From Lyophyllum atratum (taxonomy: Eukaryota; Basidiomycota; Agaricomycetes; Agaricales; Lyophyllaceae): 64,000 nt of DNA. Shown here one piece after another: positions 11,585-22,500 of this stretch (positions are counted from its first letter, which is position 1; the number at the start of each line of letters is the position of its first letter). Location: the NCBI GenBank assembly GCA_014905825.1, contig JACGCN010000003.1, positions 2,418,001 to 2,482,000 on the forward strand. The letters are read 5' to 3'. Both the position numbers and the translations under genes were made by a program. The notes below the pieces were generated by a model, which was not told the origin of the DNA, ran no database searches, and saw only the letters and a program-made list of their open reading frames with translations.

Positions 11585-12972
11585 TTAGACATCCCAAGAA
11601 CCCCCGTCTCCTCGTTCACCATGCCCCCGAGGAGGGTACTCAAACACCTCAGACTCAGACACAGTAACTTCACCCCTGCTCTTAAACCTCATCTTCTCAC
11701 CAATAACCATCGTCCCAGACGTGGAAGTGTGCATGGTACCATGGGATCTGTCACGCCATTGCTGCGCGTAGGTGGTTGATGTGTTGGTGCCGGGGACCAT
11801 GTTGAAATGGACGAGGACGATGATGAGCGTTGGGAGGACGCCCTGTGGAGAGTTGAGCGACGGCGCGATGGGAGCTATATGGCGCTGGACGTACGATTAG
11901 AGGGATTTGGAGGTTCAGCATTATTGGAAGTCCGGCGCTCCCTGTATGGTCGAGGATGAGGCTGAGGAACTATGATGGTACACCGTTCAGTTAGGATTTC
12001 ATGTGATGGGTAAAATGATACACACCTGGGAAAGCGCGTATAGGACTCCCGATTCGATGATAAGAGCCAACGCTCCCTTGTAGCTACTCGACGTGTGCAT
12101 CGTACCCGCGCCTCCTGCCGCCTTTCTCAGTTGATAGCGCATGTACCTGAGATCAAACCAAGAGTAAGTAAAACTCAGTTGGGAGCGGTATAGATCCAAC
12201 CAGATACGGCACGCGATGAGCAGCGTGCAGATGGAAGTGTTCGCGACGATCAGGGCGACGGGAGCGACTGTGTAGAACGTCCTGGTTTCGGTCAATGATG
12301 CCAGGTTGAGTGTCAAACCTGATTCGTGTGAGGCGAGGATGTATGTGAGATGAGAGAATGAATTCATTACCTGCGGCGGCGATCATGGTAGCCAATGGTC
12401 CAGCGGCGATCCAATAGTTGCGTCCCCAAATCACCCAGACTCTGTCATGCGCGAGGTCAGCACTGAGAAGCAAAGAACGACGGCATCTTACCTCCATATC
12501 AAGACCAGGTCGCCAATAACAAACTGAAACAAAACGTATCAGGGTCAGCTCAATTTTCAATGCCAAAGAACGCGTACTTGGAATGCAGAGAGTACAATCT
12601 GCGTCTGGAAGTTCGGAACCGGAACCACCTCCACCGATACCTGTTGCATGAGCAATCCGAGGTGGACGATCGAGATGAGGAACATCGCGATAGACGATCC
12701 AAAAAGGATCTTATGGACCGTGGACAATGTTCGGCTGGCCGTTCTGGTATTGAAAAGCCCCAATGGTCAGAGGAGATGGGTTGTAGGGAAGGGAGTTCAA
12801 TACGCACGTCAGGATATAGGCGACCAAGCACATGAGGACCGCATATACACCTGCAGCCAGTTTTCGTCGATGTCAGTCAAGATGGAAACGCCAAAAGTAT
12901 AGCGCTCGTACCGACAAGCAGTGACTCGCACATCACAGAAACCAGGTATATCAACTGCTTGGAGGGCGCCAT
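11585..12972 (-). CDS. orphan 7TM membrane protein, paralogue 2
   Basis: Closest in this window to paralogue 1. ATG at 12972 (MAPSKQLIYLVSVMCESLLVG). It follows the same exon plan: GVYAVLMCLVAYIL; VHKILFGSSIAMFLISIVHL; FVIGDLVLIWR plus VWVIWGRNYWIAAGP; FYTVAPVALIVANTSICTLL; YKGALALIIESGVLYALSQ; ILDHTGSAGLPIMLNLQIPLI; GVLPTLIIVLVHFN and a tail of about 70 residues rich in Ser, Thr and Arg. Reading frames and splice sites look intact. No signal peptide is obvious and the N-terminus is short. Function is unknown; plasma-membrane sensing is a guess from the 7-helix topology. Confidence 0.75.
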
Positions 12973-13564
12973 TCTACTATCCAGAACGACAGCTGAGGAT
13001 GTGCAGTCCAACGGGCAAGGGCGGCGGAGCTGCCATAGAGATTACTACCTGCTTATATATGACTATCCTGTTTCATGAGAGTCACCGGAGCTAGATAGAT
13101 ATACAAGCGATCTATCCCATCTGGCTGGGGCGAACACGTGTAGGCCAGAATTCAATTCACCATCGAATTCTAAGCCACGGATATCTTCTTCCATCAGATA
13201 TTGTGGTGTTACGGCTTCTTAATTCTTACCCACCCATTCAATGTTGAAAGTTGATCAACTTAAGCAGTCCTTGAGACTCGGGGTGTACTGTCTACATCAG
13301 AGTCCTGATTGAGGGCTGTCCATTCTGTGATCTACTGAAGACAGAGCCACTATCGAGCTCTCCAGAAGTTGATACAGAGAGGAAGGGTAGAACGTACCCT
13401 GACAGTATTGTGATAAGGTCGCCGAGCGGAGGGGGTTCAAGTCAAGTTCGAGAGAATGGAGCGGAAGCAAAGACGATCATTTGGTCAAGCCCTGCGATCC
13501 AAACAATTTCCATTTACAGCCCAGATCCGAAAACATCGTTTCCCTGCCAACACCCTTACCCCCA
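12973..13564. other. divergent promoter region
   Basis: 592 bp between the divergent starts of 7TM paralogue 2 and the MYND gene. No coding signal or clear repeat. Confidence 0.5.
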
Positions 13565-14979
13565 ATGAGCTCCTCCTCCATCGCCCGCCCAGACATTCTC
13601 GCCCTCCTATCATGCCTCGGCGTCAAACTTCCCAAAAACACCAAAGTCCCCGACGACGCCTTGAACAAACGGCTCCAGCAAGCCCTCGACAGCACCCAGC
13701 GATACACCGATGTCCTCGCTCCCATAGCCCCCGTCAACCCATCGGACCTGCCTACATGGGTCTCCTCCTCGAAGCCGTTGCTGGAAGCTGTGTCGCGGGG
13801 GAATATAACGGAGGCGTATGAGAATATGATGAGGGGTGGGGGGGCACGGCCGACTTCGACTGCTAGGGAGGATACGTTCATGGAGGTCAGACAGGTTCTT
13901 CTGTCGTTCGCACATCACTGGGATCAGGGGCACAAGGTCTTTGCTCTCATCGACAAGCAGGGGGAGTGGTGTATCATCGTTCGGGTGAGTCTTGTCTTGT
14001 CATTCTCCTCCGTCTGACTCTGATACATCATTTCCATTGACATGTCCTCTCCAGATCGTCGACGTCTTCTCGCTGGGTGGTGATCCCCCGGTACCCCTGT
14101 TCTCAATCCTATACAGGGAGATCCATCGCCCCCCCACCATGTCACTACCCGACCACCTCGGCCAGCTATTCATGGGGCTCCCCGTCGTCCAAGTCTCCAG
14201 TGCCGACCTGGAGCGCCGATGCCTCCTGAAGCTCCTCACCATGAACTCCAAACGCATCAGCCCGGCCTACAAACCCCATCGCGAAAAGAAAGAGGCTTCG
14301 CACCGCGCCACGTTCCTCCTCCCCGTCGGACCTTTGAGCATGCTGGATCTGGGGAAGCTGAACAAGAATCCGGGGTGCGAGATCTGCGGGACCAAAGACA
14401 CCAGTCGGTGCACTTCATGCCTCTCCGTCGCCTACTGCGGCAAAGCTTCGTCTTCCCCCTTCCCCCCCTTCCCCCCCCCCTCCATACCATCCCACCACTG
14501 ACCACAACGTCGACTATAGAGTGCCAACGTGAACATTGGAAAGAACACAAAGGCGTCTGCCGCTCCCTCAAAGGCGGAACCTGGCACACCCTCTCCATAA
14601 GCCAAGCCAACAGCCCCTTCAGCCACCTCCCCTTCCGCACCATCATCAACCGCTTCGACACCACCCTCTCCATCAAGTCCAAGTCCAAAAAGCCCCTCCA
14701 ATCCGATCCCTACGCACCCGCCCCGAACGTCCACTCCTCGTCAAGTTCCAGATATCGATCCCGGTGATAGAGGGCGCACGCAGGACGTCGATGCTGCTGT
14801 ATGATAGGCAGAGGAGTTTTCAGGTGTATTGGCAGAGAGGGGAGGGGGAGGGGGTGTTTGGGGAGGGGGAGAGGGCGATGGGGGATAGGATGAAGATTTA
14901 TAGATGGGCGAGACGGGTTGGAGACTATCATTTGTCTGTCTGTTTTGACAGGGCTCCGGAAACGGATCCGGTGTGGTAG
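13565..14979 (+). CDS. MYND zinc-finger protein, probably damaged
   Basis: ATG at 13565 (MSSSSIARPDILALLSCLG). Exon 1 runs to about 13985 and exon 2 resumes near 14055 (IVDVFSLGGDPP). Zinc ligands of a MYND finger follow: CEICGTKDTSRCTSCLSVAYC, then CQREHWKEHKGVC. The C-terminal part (LLVKFQISIPVIEG, KIYRWARR, LSVCFDRAP) resembles other fungal MYND proteins of unknown role, usually protein-interaction modules. Two faults: the intron inside the finger (14446-14519) starts with CT where GT is expected, and the frame moves by one base between the finger (ends near 14700) and the C-terminal block with no intron room. It may be a decaying gene or hold sequence errors near the poly-C runs at 14455-14485. 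Confidence 0.7.
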
Positions 14980-15193
14980 CTTGGCCTGATACTGGGTGTA
15001 GCTTCAATCGATGGACACCTTGTCTTATTCGCGCATAGATGGTGGCAGTCGTTGGCGTTTTTACATTAGGTCTTCCCTATACTGCATATTCCTGCAAAGA
15101 ACATTAATTAACATACAGTACTCGTACCCATAATGCACCCGACTCAGGTATCTCTATCAATCCTAAATAATTAGTGTCATAATAATAACGATC

Positions 15194-18100
15194 CTACTCC
15201 TGACTCTGACTCTCAGCACAAAGAAGCGGCGGCAACATAGGTCTCCTCCCATTCCTAACATCCGCCCTAAGCGCCTCAGCCAGATCCCGGCTCCGATCCC
15301 AATCCATGCCCCCATCGTCATCGTCCACAGTCTCGAACGAGAACATAGTCGGAGCGCCCTGAACACCCTCCCTCCCTACCACCCCCCGCGAAGACTCTTC
15401 CTCGTGAACTTGAGGTGGAGGCCGGATTCGTCCTGCAGACCTTGCAAGAAGCCTAGTTCGCTTTCCCGCGTAGGTGGGTGCCACCAGATCTGGGCGTGCC
15501 GCTGCGAGACGCTCTGCAATGCGCAGGCGCTGCGCACGTACGTCAGACGAGGAGGCCCTTCCAGGTGTGCGTGGGGATGGAGACGACGATGTGAGAGTGC
15601 GGCGTGAGGCGGAAATCACTGGTTTTGACAGCGATGGTCTGCGTCGTTTTCGCAGAGGCGTGCTCGGTTGAGGCGAGGCACGTGAGGTCGAGGCCGCTTT
15701 GGCTTCGTTCTCGTCTTTCTGGGCGGCGTGGAGGTCCGCGGGGGAATGTTCAGAGGATGTCTGGGACTTTTCCTTGGAGGCGATGTCATCGGCCTTCGGA
15801 GGAGGCGACTTTCTGCTCAAGTTCTTCACCTCGATCAAAGGCGAAGACGGCAAGAAGGCCGGGGGTGAGGAAGGCGGGAGCCGGCTGGTAGACGGCACTG
15901 GATCGTGGATGCCATGGCAGACGGTAGCCCGCGCCGGGCGCGGAGTCGTCGCTTTCCGAAGCACTAACGGTGCCACTCGGCTTCCAGACGCAACCGGTTG
16001 GGGTTCCGGAGCAACGGCTGTTGTCTTTTGAGCTGAGCCATGGCCGGAGCGTCTCGTGAGAAATTCCGGTAGACCAACAGGCGACGATGACAGGCAGATC
16101 GGCGAAGCAAGGCTGTGGCCCTTCGCCCCGTACGCAGCGCGTTTCGTAGGACGAGGAGTGGGCGTATGAGGCGGAGAATTGTCAGGGTTGACCAAGCGCT
16201 TCTTCCCTGGCGTATTATAACGCAACGCTGGCGCAGGTCCTCGTTGTCTTGGACGTAAGGGAGAGGACACCGGGGTCAGTCGAGTGTTCCAGGGGACTGA
16301 AGGCCCGGGTTGGTTGATTTCGGGTGTCGGGGTAGGCAGCTTCTTCGTCTCTGCCTCCAGCTGGTACAAGATCCCCTGGTCATCTCGACCAGCCTGAGAC
16401 GGCGCGGGTGAAGAGGAGAGCCACCATTCATAGTCCTTTATCCCTTCCACCCCCGCTAGCCCCGCAAATAGCCGATGCGCCGTTTTCCCTCGCTCATCGT
16501 CGCTCCACCCATTGTCAGACTCATCTTCGCTGTCGACAGCCCTTTCCTTCCCCTTCCCCTTGCGAGGCGACCGAATGACAGGTCCAGTGACACCCGGAGA
16601 CGAGTGCCCAACGGAACGCCGAGGTAGTCCGAAGATGCGTGCCATCTTGTCTGACTCGGCAGGCTCCAGGTACTCGCTCAATATCTCGAGTTTCTTCTTG
16701 ATATGTGTGTTCTCTGCCCAGCGCTCAGCGACGTCAGCTGCGCCTTCGCCGATCAAGTTTTTAAGTGAGACATCCTCTCCGGACATGTCCTCCTTGATGA
16801 GAATGTCAAGGTCGAGCTGAGCGTCGGGGATACCGACAACTCCTCCATCGGGGTGGAGACAGTCAGCAAACATGCGGTCGATGACAGCCCAGTCGAAATC
16901 GTGCAGGCGAGGATCAAGAGAATTGGGGATTACACGACGCGGCCGGAAGAGAGTCACGAAGTCGCGGAGCTCATTGCGCGGGGAGTGACGAGAAAGAGGT
17001 ACAAGCTGTAGGGAACGTGGAATCTGAGATCTTCAGGTGAAGGTCGATGCATGAAAAAAGCTTACTAGATTGTTGATCTCCTCTCCCCTGTTCAGTCGGG
17101 CTTTAGTATCCTTGAGGTACAAGTCCCAGCTCTGCCTACCCATGTTAACAGGGTTGACGTAGACGACCCGCTTCCCTAGGTGACTGGTTGTATTGTACTG
17201 GGATTGATCTGGCTCGTCGTCGACAGCCACATATTCGCATCTGTGGAACCTTTCACATGCATGAAAACGTGTAGACGATGGGTCCTGGGTTATAATAGAC
17301 CGCAAAAATGGGTCCGAGGTATGGTTCCAAACGGAGTACTTGTATCTATCAACATGAATCTAGTGTGGTCGTTGAGCCGCCTACATGGTGATGAAGGATG
17401 CCTGAAGAACGAACGGGGCAGCTGAATTCGCGAGATATGGCCTTTAGAATGTCTTCGTAACCCCATGTCCAAGTGTTGAGAAAGAAATAGACGGTGTCTG
17501 GGAACAGTCTCATGAGCTCCGTAAGACCGGCTGTTGCCCTTTCCTGCAACGGAAGATCGTCAAATGGGACGATGACTGGATTCGAGCGTCTTTACCTTCG
17601 TTGGTACCGATAACGTTGAGAAGACGTTCGCTGTGTCCAGGTAGATGGCTTCGAGAGTCTTGCCAATGTTGCCTGTCTTCGATCCGGTCTGCGGAGCAAG
17701 ATATGGTTGCAAGAATGGGTTTCGGGTCAAGCATTCTAAGAACCAAGGCTCTGCTCGGAAGTCACCCGTATGGAGGATCGCGCCTTCAGAGCCTTCGATT
17801 AAAAACCTGGAAAGAGGCATCAGAAAGCAACATGGTTTAGTCGCCTTGATCGCATACATGACAGCACCAGGACAATGATTGGCATCAAGCAGAGTTAGAG
17901 TAATATATTCTCCGTTTGATAGTTCGTATTGCGTGGGTGTTTGTAGCGGTAGTGTTTCCTAATGTCCCAATCAGCCATCGAGGTGCTTCGATACAAATGG
18001 CAGGAACTCACCAAAAGGTCACGGCTTCCTGAGTGGTATAGCATTCCGTCAGGTCCTCTAATTGGATCCACCTTCAAGTGAGAATACGTCCGCGTCTTCT

Positions 18101-18353
18101 GCGCCCTGAGCTCTAGCTGGTGAAGCTCCCTTTCTGCGTACACCTCATGCCGTAACAGCATTTCCTTCGCATCCCTCGAGCAAACAACTTTATATCCAAA
18201 TGACTGCGCCGAAAGTCCAACGATGTGGTCCGAATGTGTATGTGTGAGCAGGTGCAGAGCGGGGGCATTGCCATTCTCCGTGTTCGACGTAAAATTATCA
18301 ACCCGGACGCGATATGGGAGCACAAAGGAGTTGAAAGGAGTTCCGGGAGGCAT
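15194..18353 (-). CDS. SNM1/Artemis-type DNA-repair metallo-beta-lactamase
   Basis: Nuclear nuclease family (Pso2/SNM1/Artemis) acting on DNA ends and crosslinks. ATG at 18353 (MPPGTPFNSFVL). HTHSDH near residue 40 is the metal-binding HxHxDH motif. DANHCPGAVMFLIEG is restored by an intron that splits the Met codon near 17835. ILHTGDFRAE gives the next metal-binding Asp, and YFFLNTWTWGYEDIL follows. LVPLSRHSPRNELRDFV begins the DRMBL-type part. The last exon (15194 to about 17010) encodes a long disordered tail of roughly 580 aa, rich in Ser, Pro and Arg, with basic patches, far longer than the yeast Pso2 tail and more like Artemis. Its 3' end lies 215 bp from the convergent MYND gene. Confidence 0.88.
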
Positions 18354-18655
18354 AATAGAGTGATATAAGATGGTTCAGCTGGGTTTTAGAGCAGAAGGTC
18401 GTGGCATAGAGTCAAGAGTGGTCATGGCGGTGAGGAGAGGAAGAGTCGGATCGGACTCCAAACGGAGTCAGTGTGACAAATATCACGTGATGTTATCACC
18501 ACGACGCGTCGAAATTCGTGTCGCGTGCATGTCGCGTCTCCTCGCGAGGAAATCCGAGATCAACACGTCGTGTTAATACATCATAATTTCATAATAGTAC
18601 AATTTTGAAGTTTAAAACAGTGAAAGCTGGCAATCACCTGAATCGAGGAGTAGAG

Positions 18656-18663
18656 CACTCCGG
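18656..18663. repeat. 8-bp target-site duplication, left
   Basis: CACTCCGG directly abuts the MITE; the identical word is at 19188-19195 on the other side. Confidence 0.9.
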
Positions 18664-19187
18664 CAAGGGTGCACCGGCAGCAAAAAATAAGACCTAGGGT
18701 CGGTTTTTTTTATTTCGAGCCCTCTCGCCCACCCTACCACCCTGTATTACTATATATGGTAATACACGTGACCTACACGTGGCTCCGATCACATCCACGG
18801 CTGTCTTCATCCACCTCAACCTCGTCGTTTCCCACCCCGCACTTGTCCAGAGTGCTCGCAAGATCTCCAACATCGCACGCTTCCGTTGTCTGGCTCCTCC
18901 TCGGACAAATTAGACTTCTGCGAATGGGGGGTCTTGTTCTCGCTGGGCACTTCTATGTACATGTCAGTGTTTACTACCGTCCACAAAACATATCTGACTC
19001 CTTTCTAGTGATCTTTTGCTTCAAAATAGCTGAAGACTGAATATATTGGGTACAACGAGACTTGATATGACCATTTTGGTAGATATTTTGGTCAAAATTT
19101 TGGGGGGTCGAAAAAAAAAATTCAGCCTGCCCGCTCGACCCTACCTACTACCCTCGGGTGTCGGATCATTATTCCGGTGCACCCTTG
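18664..19187. mobile_element. non-autonomous hAT-type MITE
   Basis: 524-bp element with perfect 14-bp terminal inverted repeats, CAAGGGTGCACCGG at 18664-18677 and CCGGTGCACCCTTG at 19174-19187, flanked by 8-bp duplications CACTCCGG. An 8-bp TSD and CA-A/G-GG ends fit the hAT superfamily. It has no transposase; the interior is AT-rich with homopolymers. It interrupts an exon of the 7TM pseudogene. Confidence 0.88.
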
Positions 19188-19195
19188 CACTCCGG
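19188..19195. repeat. 8-bp target-site duplication, right
   Basis: CACTCCGG, partner of 18656-18663. Confidence 0.9.
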
Positions 19196-19224
19196 ATTCA
19201 ACAAAAAGTAACATTGTGCCCTTC

Positions 19225-19577
19225 TGTGAGAATCGAGGAATAATAATGATAAGACTTAGATGACGAGAATGATAAGAGAGCAAGAGATAACTGGGTTATG
19301 ATTAAGACAATGTGTTGACTCGATACTGGATACAAGGTAGTTTACGAGGCTTTTATACAGTACTGGTTAGGAGTTTTAGGAAAGGAGAATAAGTAATTGA
19401 GTAGCATATGAATTGGCATAGAGTGGGTTGAGGTGGCATAGAGTTTGCATAGAGTGGGTTGAGTATCTAAAATGTGATAAGAAGCGATGAAAACTGTAGT
19501 ATAGGGTTTTTGTAGGTAAAGGGGGACGAGAGGAGCGAGGAGGTCGGATTTTGGAAGGGACTTAGCGGATTATGACA
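19225..19577 (-). repeat. 3' LTR
   Basis: 353 bp, TGTCATAATCC to CGATTCTCACA on the element strand. It carries an extra 11 bp (agtttgcatag near 19450) that duplicates local sequence relative to the 5' LTR. Confidence 0.93.
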
Positions 19578-19591
19578 CTACCCCCCTTTTA
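19578..19591 (-). other. polypurine tract
   Basis: On the element strand AAAAGGGGGGTAG directly precedes the 3' LTR, the expected plus-strand primer. It overlaps the end of the gag-pol frame. Confidence 0.8.
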
Positions 19592-22500
19592 AGATGGAGC
19601 GGGTGTAGTCTTTTGATTTGGGTGGGTGTGTAACGCGGCCGGAGCGGGTAGCTGTCTGTGTGGGAGGCTCGTAGTCGCGTTGCCAGGGGCCTGGAGGTGG
19701 AGATGGAGAGCGTTGTGGAGGAGTATCTGATGGGGGTGTCGTGGGTACTTTGAGGGATTTGATTGGGTGGTGGGTATCGATGTCGAAATCGAAACGAGGT
19801 GGATGAGGACGACGGGGATTCCGGCGGTGAAATGTTTCGAGGGCTTCGTAGAGTGAGGTAGAGATGTCAGAAAATGGGATCCAGGAGTTCTCGGAATCGT
19901 CGGAATCGCGCCAATGGACGAAGTAGTCGTACCGGCGGCCGACCTTACGGCAATGCATAATGGTCGAGATGTCGCGTGGTTGATCGTGAATGATGTCGAT
20001 CGGCGGGACGGAAGTAGATGGGAGTCGATCGGGAATGACGGAAGGTGATGTATCAGGTTCGAGGAGGGAAACGTGGAAGACTGGATGGAGGCGAGAAAGG
20101 GTTCGGGGAAGTTCGAGTAGATAGGATGAGGAGCCGTGGCGATCGAGAATCTTGACAGGGCCTAGACGTCGGTAGTCAAATTTGTTGGCAGGGCGTGTGG
20201 TTTTGATATTACGGCGTAGGAGCCAGACTTGGTTGCCTATCTCGAATTGGGGAGCGGGCATGTGTCGATTGTTGTAATACTTGGACATGTATTCATTGGA
20301 GTGGGCGAGTTCGCGATGAAGTTCGTTATGGATGATCTGAAGTCTGTCGGCAAGTTCGGTGGCGGCAGGATTTGTCGTTCGATCAGTGATACGAACTTCG
20401 AAATCTGGATGGAAACCAAGATTAGCGAAGAAAGGGGTCTGTTGAGTGGAGGAGTTCTTCGAATTGTTGAAAGAGAATTCAGCCAGGGCGAGGTAGTCGA
20501 CCCAGTCGTCCTGCTGGTAGGAACAATAGGTCCGGATGTAGGTTTCAAGAGTTTGATTAGTTCGTTCTGTGAGGCCGTCGGTTTGAGGGTGATAGGCGGT
20601 CGAAGGTTTCATTTTGGTGCCACATAGCTTCATAAGTTGAGTGAAGAAGGAGGATACGAAGACGGAACCGCGGTCGGAGATGATGGAGTGAGGAAGGCCG
20701 TGGTGACGGAATACGTGGTCAAGATAGAGGCGGGCGAGTCCTGGAGCATCGATGGATTCGTTGATGGGGATGAAGTGAGCGGCGCGTGTCATGCGGTCGC
20801 AGACTACCCAGATCGCGTCGTAACCGTGGGATAGAGGTAGTTTGGCGATGAAGTCCATGGAGATGGAACGCCAAGGTCGGTCGGGGATATCAAGAGGTTG
20901 GAGGAGTCCGTAGGGTTTGTGGGTGGCATTCTTGACATGCGAGCATAGATCGCACGATGTGACGTATGACCTGATATAGCGTCGCATTCCTGGCCACGAA
21001 TAATCGTGTTCGACATTGTCGAAGGTACCTGCACGGCCGGGGTGACCGCTGATTACTGAATCATGGCGTGAATGAAGGATCTTGGCGTGCAGGGATTGGG
21101 GAACGAAGAGGCGATTGTTGTGGAAGACGAGGTCGTCGTGAAGGGTGATGGAAGGTTGGGCTGGGTCGGACTTGGACAGGAGGTCGCGCCACTCGGTGTC
21201 AGAGCGGAAGGCGGCCTTGAATTCCTCGAGGAGTTCTGAATTGTCGAGGGAAACTGTTGAGAGAGTGTTGATATTTTTGGTATCTGGGGAAGGAGTGGTT
21301 GGAGAGGAATTGGGGAATAGGTGTTTTGTGTGGTAGTCGGTCAAAAGCGCTTTATTTTGGTTGAGGAGGACGTCATCCCCTTCTTTAGGCGCGTAGTCAG
21401 GGCGCCGTGAGGCGGCGTCGGCTGGGTTGTTTTTACCGGGGGCGTACTCGAGCTGGAAGTCGAATTCTGATAGGAACATAGGCCAATGGGCTTGACGTCG
21501 GTTGAGAATCCGGTTTGTCATGAAATAACGAAGGTTTGAATGATCTGAGATGACGGCGATGGTGTGTGGGGAGCTGATGAGCCAAGAACGATTTTCGGTG
21601 AAGCCTTCGACGACGGAGAGAAGTTCTTTGTCGTGTATTTCATAATTGATTTCGGCGGGGGAAAACTTGCGAGAGTGGTAGGCTACGGGGTGCAGAAGGT
21701 CGTTTTCGTCGGGTTGAAGGAAAATACTGGAGAGGGTGTAATCGGAAGCGTCGGTGACGACGGTGGAGGGGAGTCTGGGGTTGAAGTGACGAAGTACAGG
21801 AGCTGTGGTGAATATGAGCTTGAGTTTGTCGAATGCGGCTAGGGCTTCTGGGGACAATCCTGGGAACGATTTCTTGCAGGCAGAAGTGGTTAAGTTGGTG
21901 AGGGGGAGACAGATGTCGGCGTAATGATGTATGAAACGGCGGTAGAAGTTGGTGAAGCCGAGAAATTGCTGGATGTGTTTGACGGATTGTGGCACGGGCC
22001 AATCAGAGATGGTTGCGAGCTTCTTGGGGTTCATTTGAACACCCAAGGAGGAGATGATGAAGCCGAGGTACTCGACCTGGGAACGGTCGAATTCGCATTT
22101 CTTCGCATTGACGAAGAGGTTGGCGGCTCGGAGGCGATCTAGAACTTGGTTGACGAGTTGGGTGTGGTTTTGGCCGGGTTGGGAGAAGATGAGGATGTCG
22201 TCGAGGTAAACAACGACGGATATATCTAGAATGTCGCGCAGGGCGTCTTGAATAAATGCTTGGAAGGTGGCTGGGGCGTTGGTGAGACCGAATGGCATGA
22301 CGGTATATTCAAAAAGGCCGAGATGGGTTCGGAAAGCTGTCTTCCATTCGTCGCCCTCCTTAACACGGACTAGATTGAAAGCATTTTTGAGGTCCAGGAC
22401 GGTGAAGGTGTCGCAGCCTTGGACTCGGTCGAGGAGGTCGGCGGTGAGGGGGAGAGGATAGCGGTTCTTTTTGGTGATCAAATTAAGACCGCGGTAATCG

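Noticed and set aside
18669..19040. Plus-strand open frame inside the MITE
   Set aside because: No domain, and it overlaps the terminal repeat.
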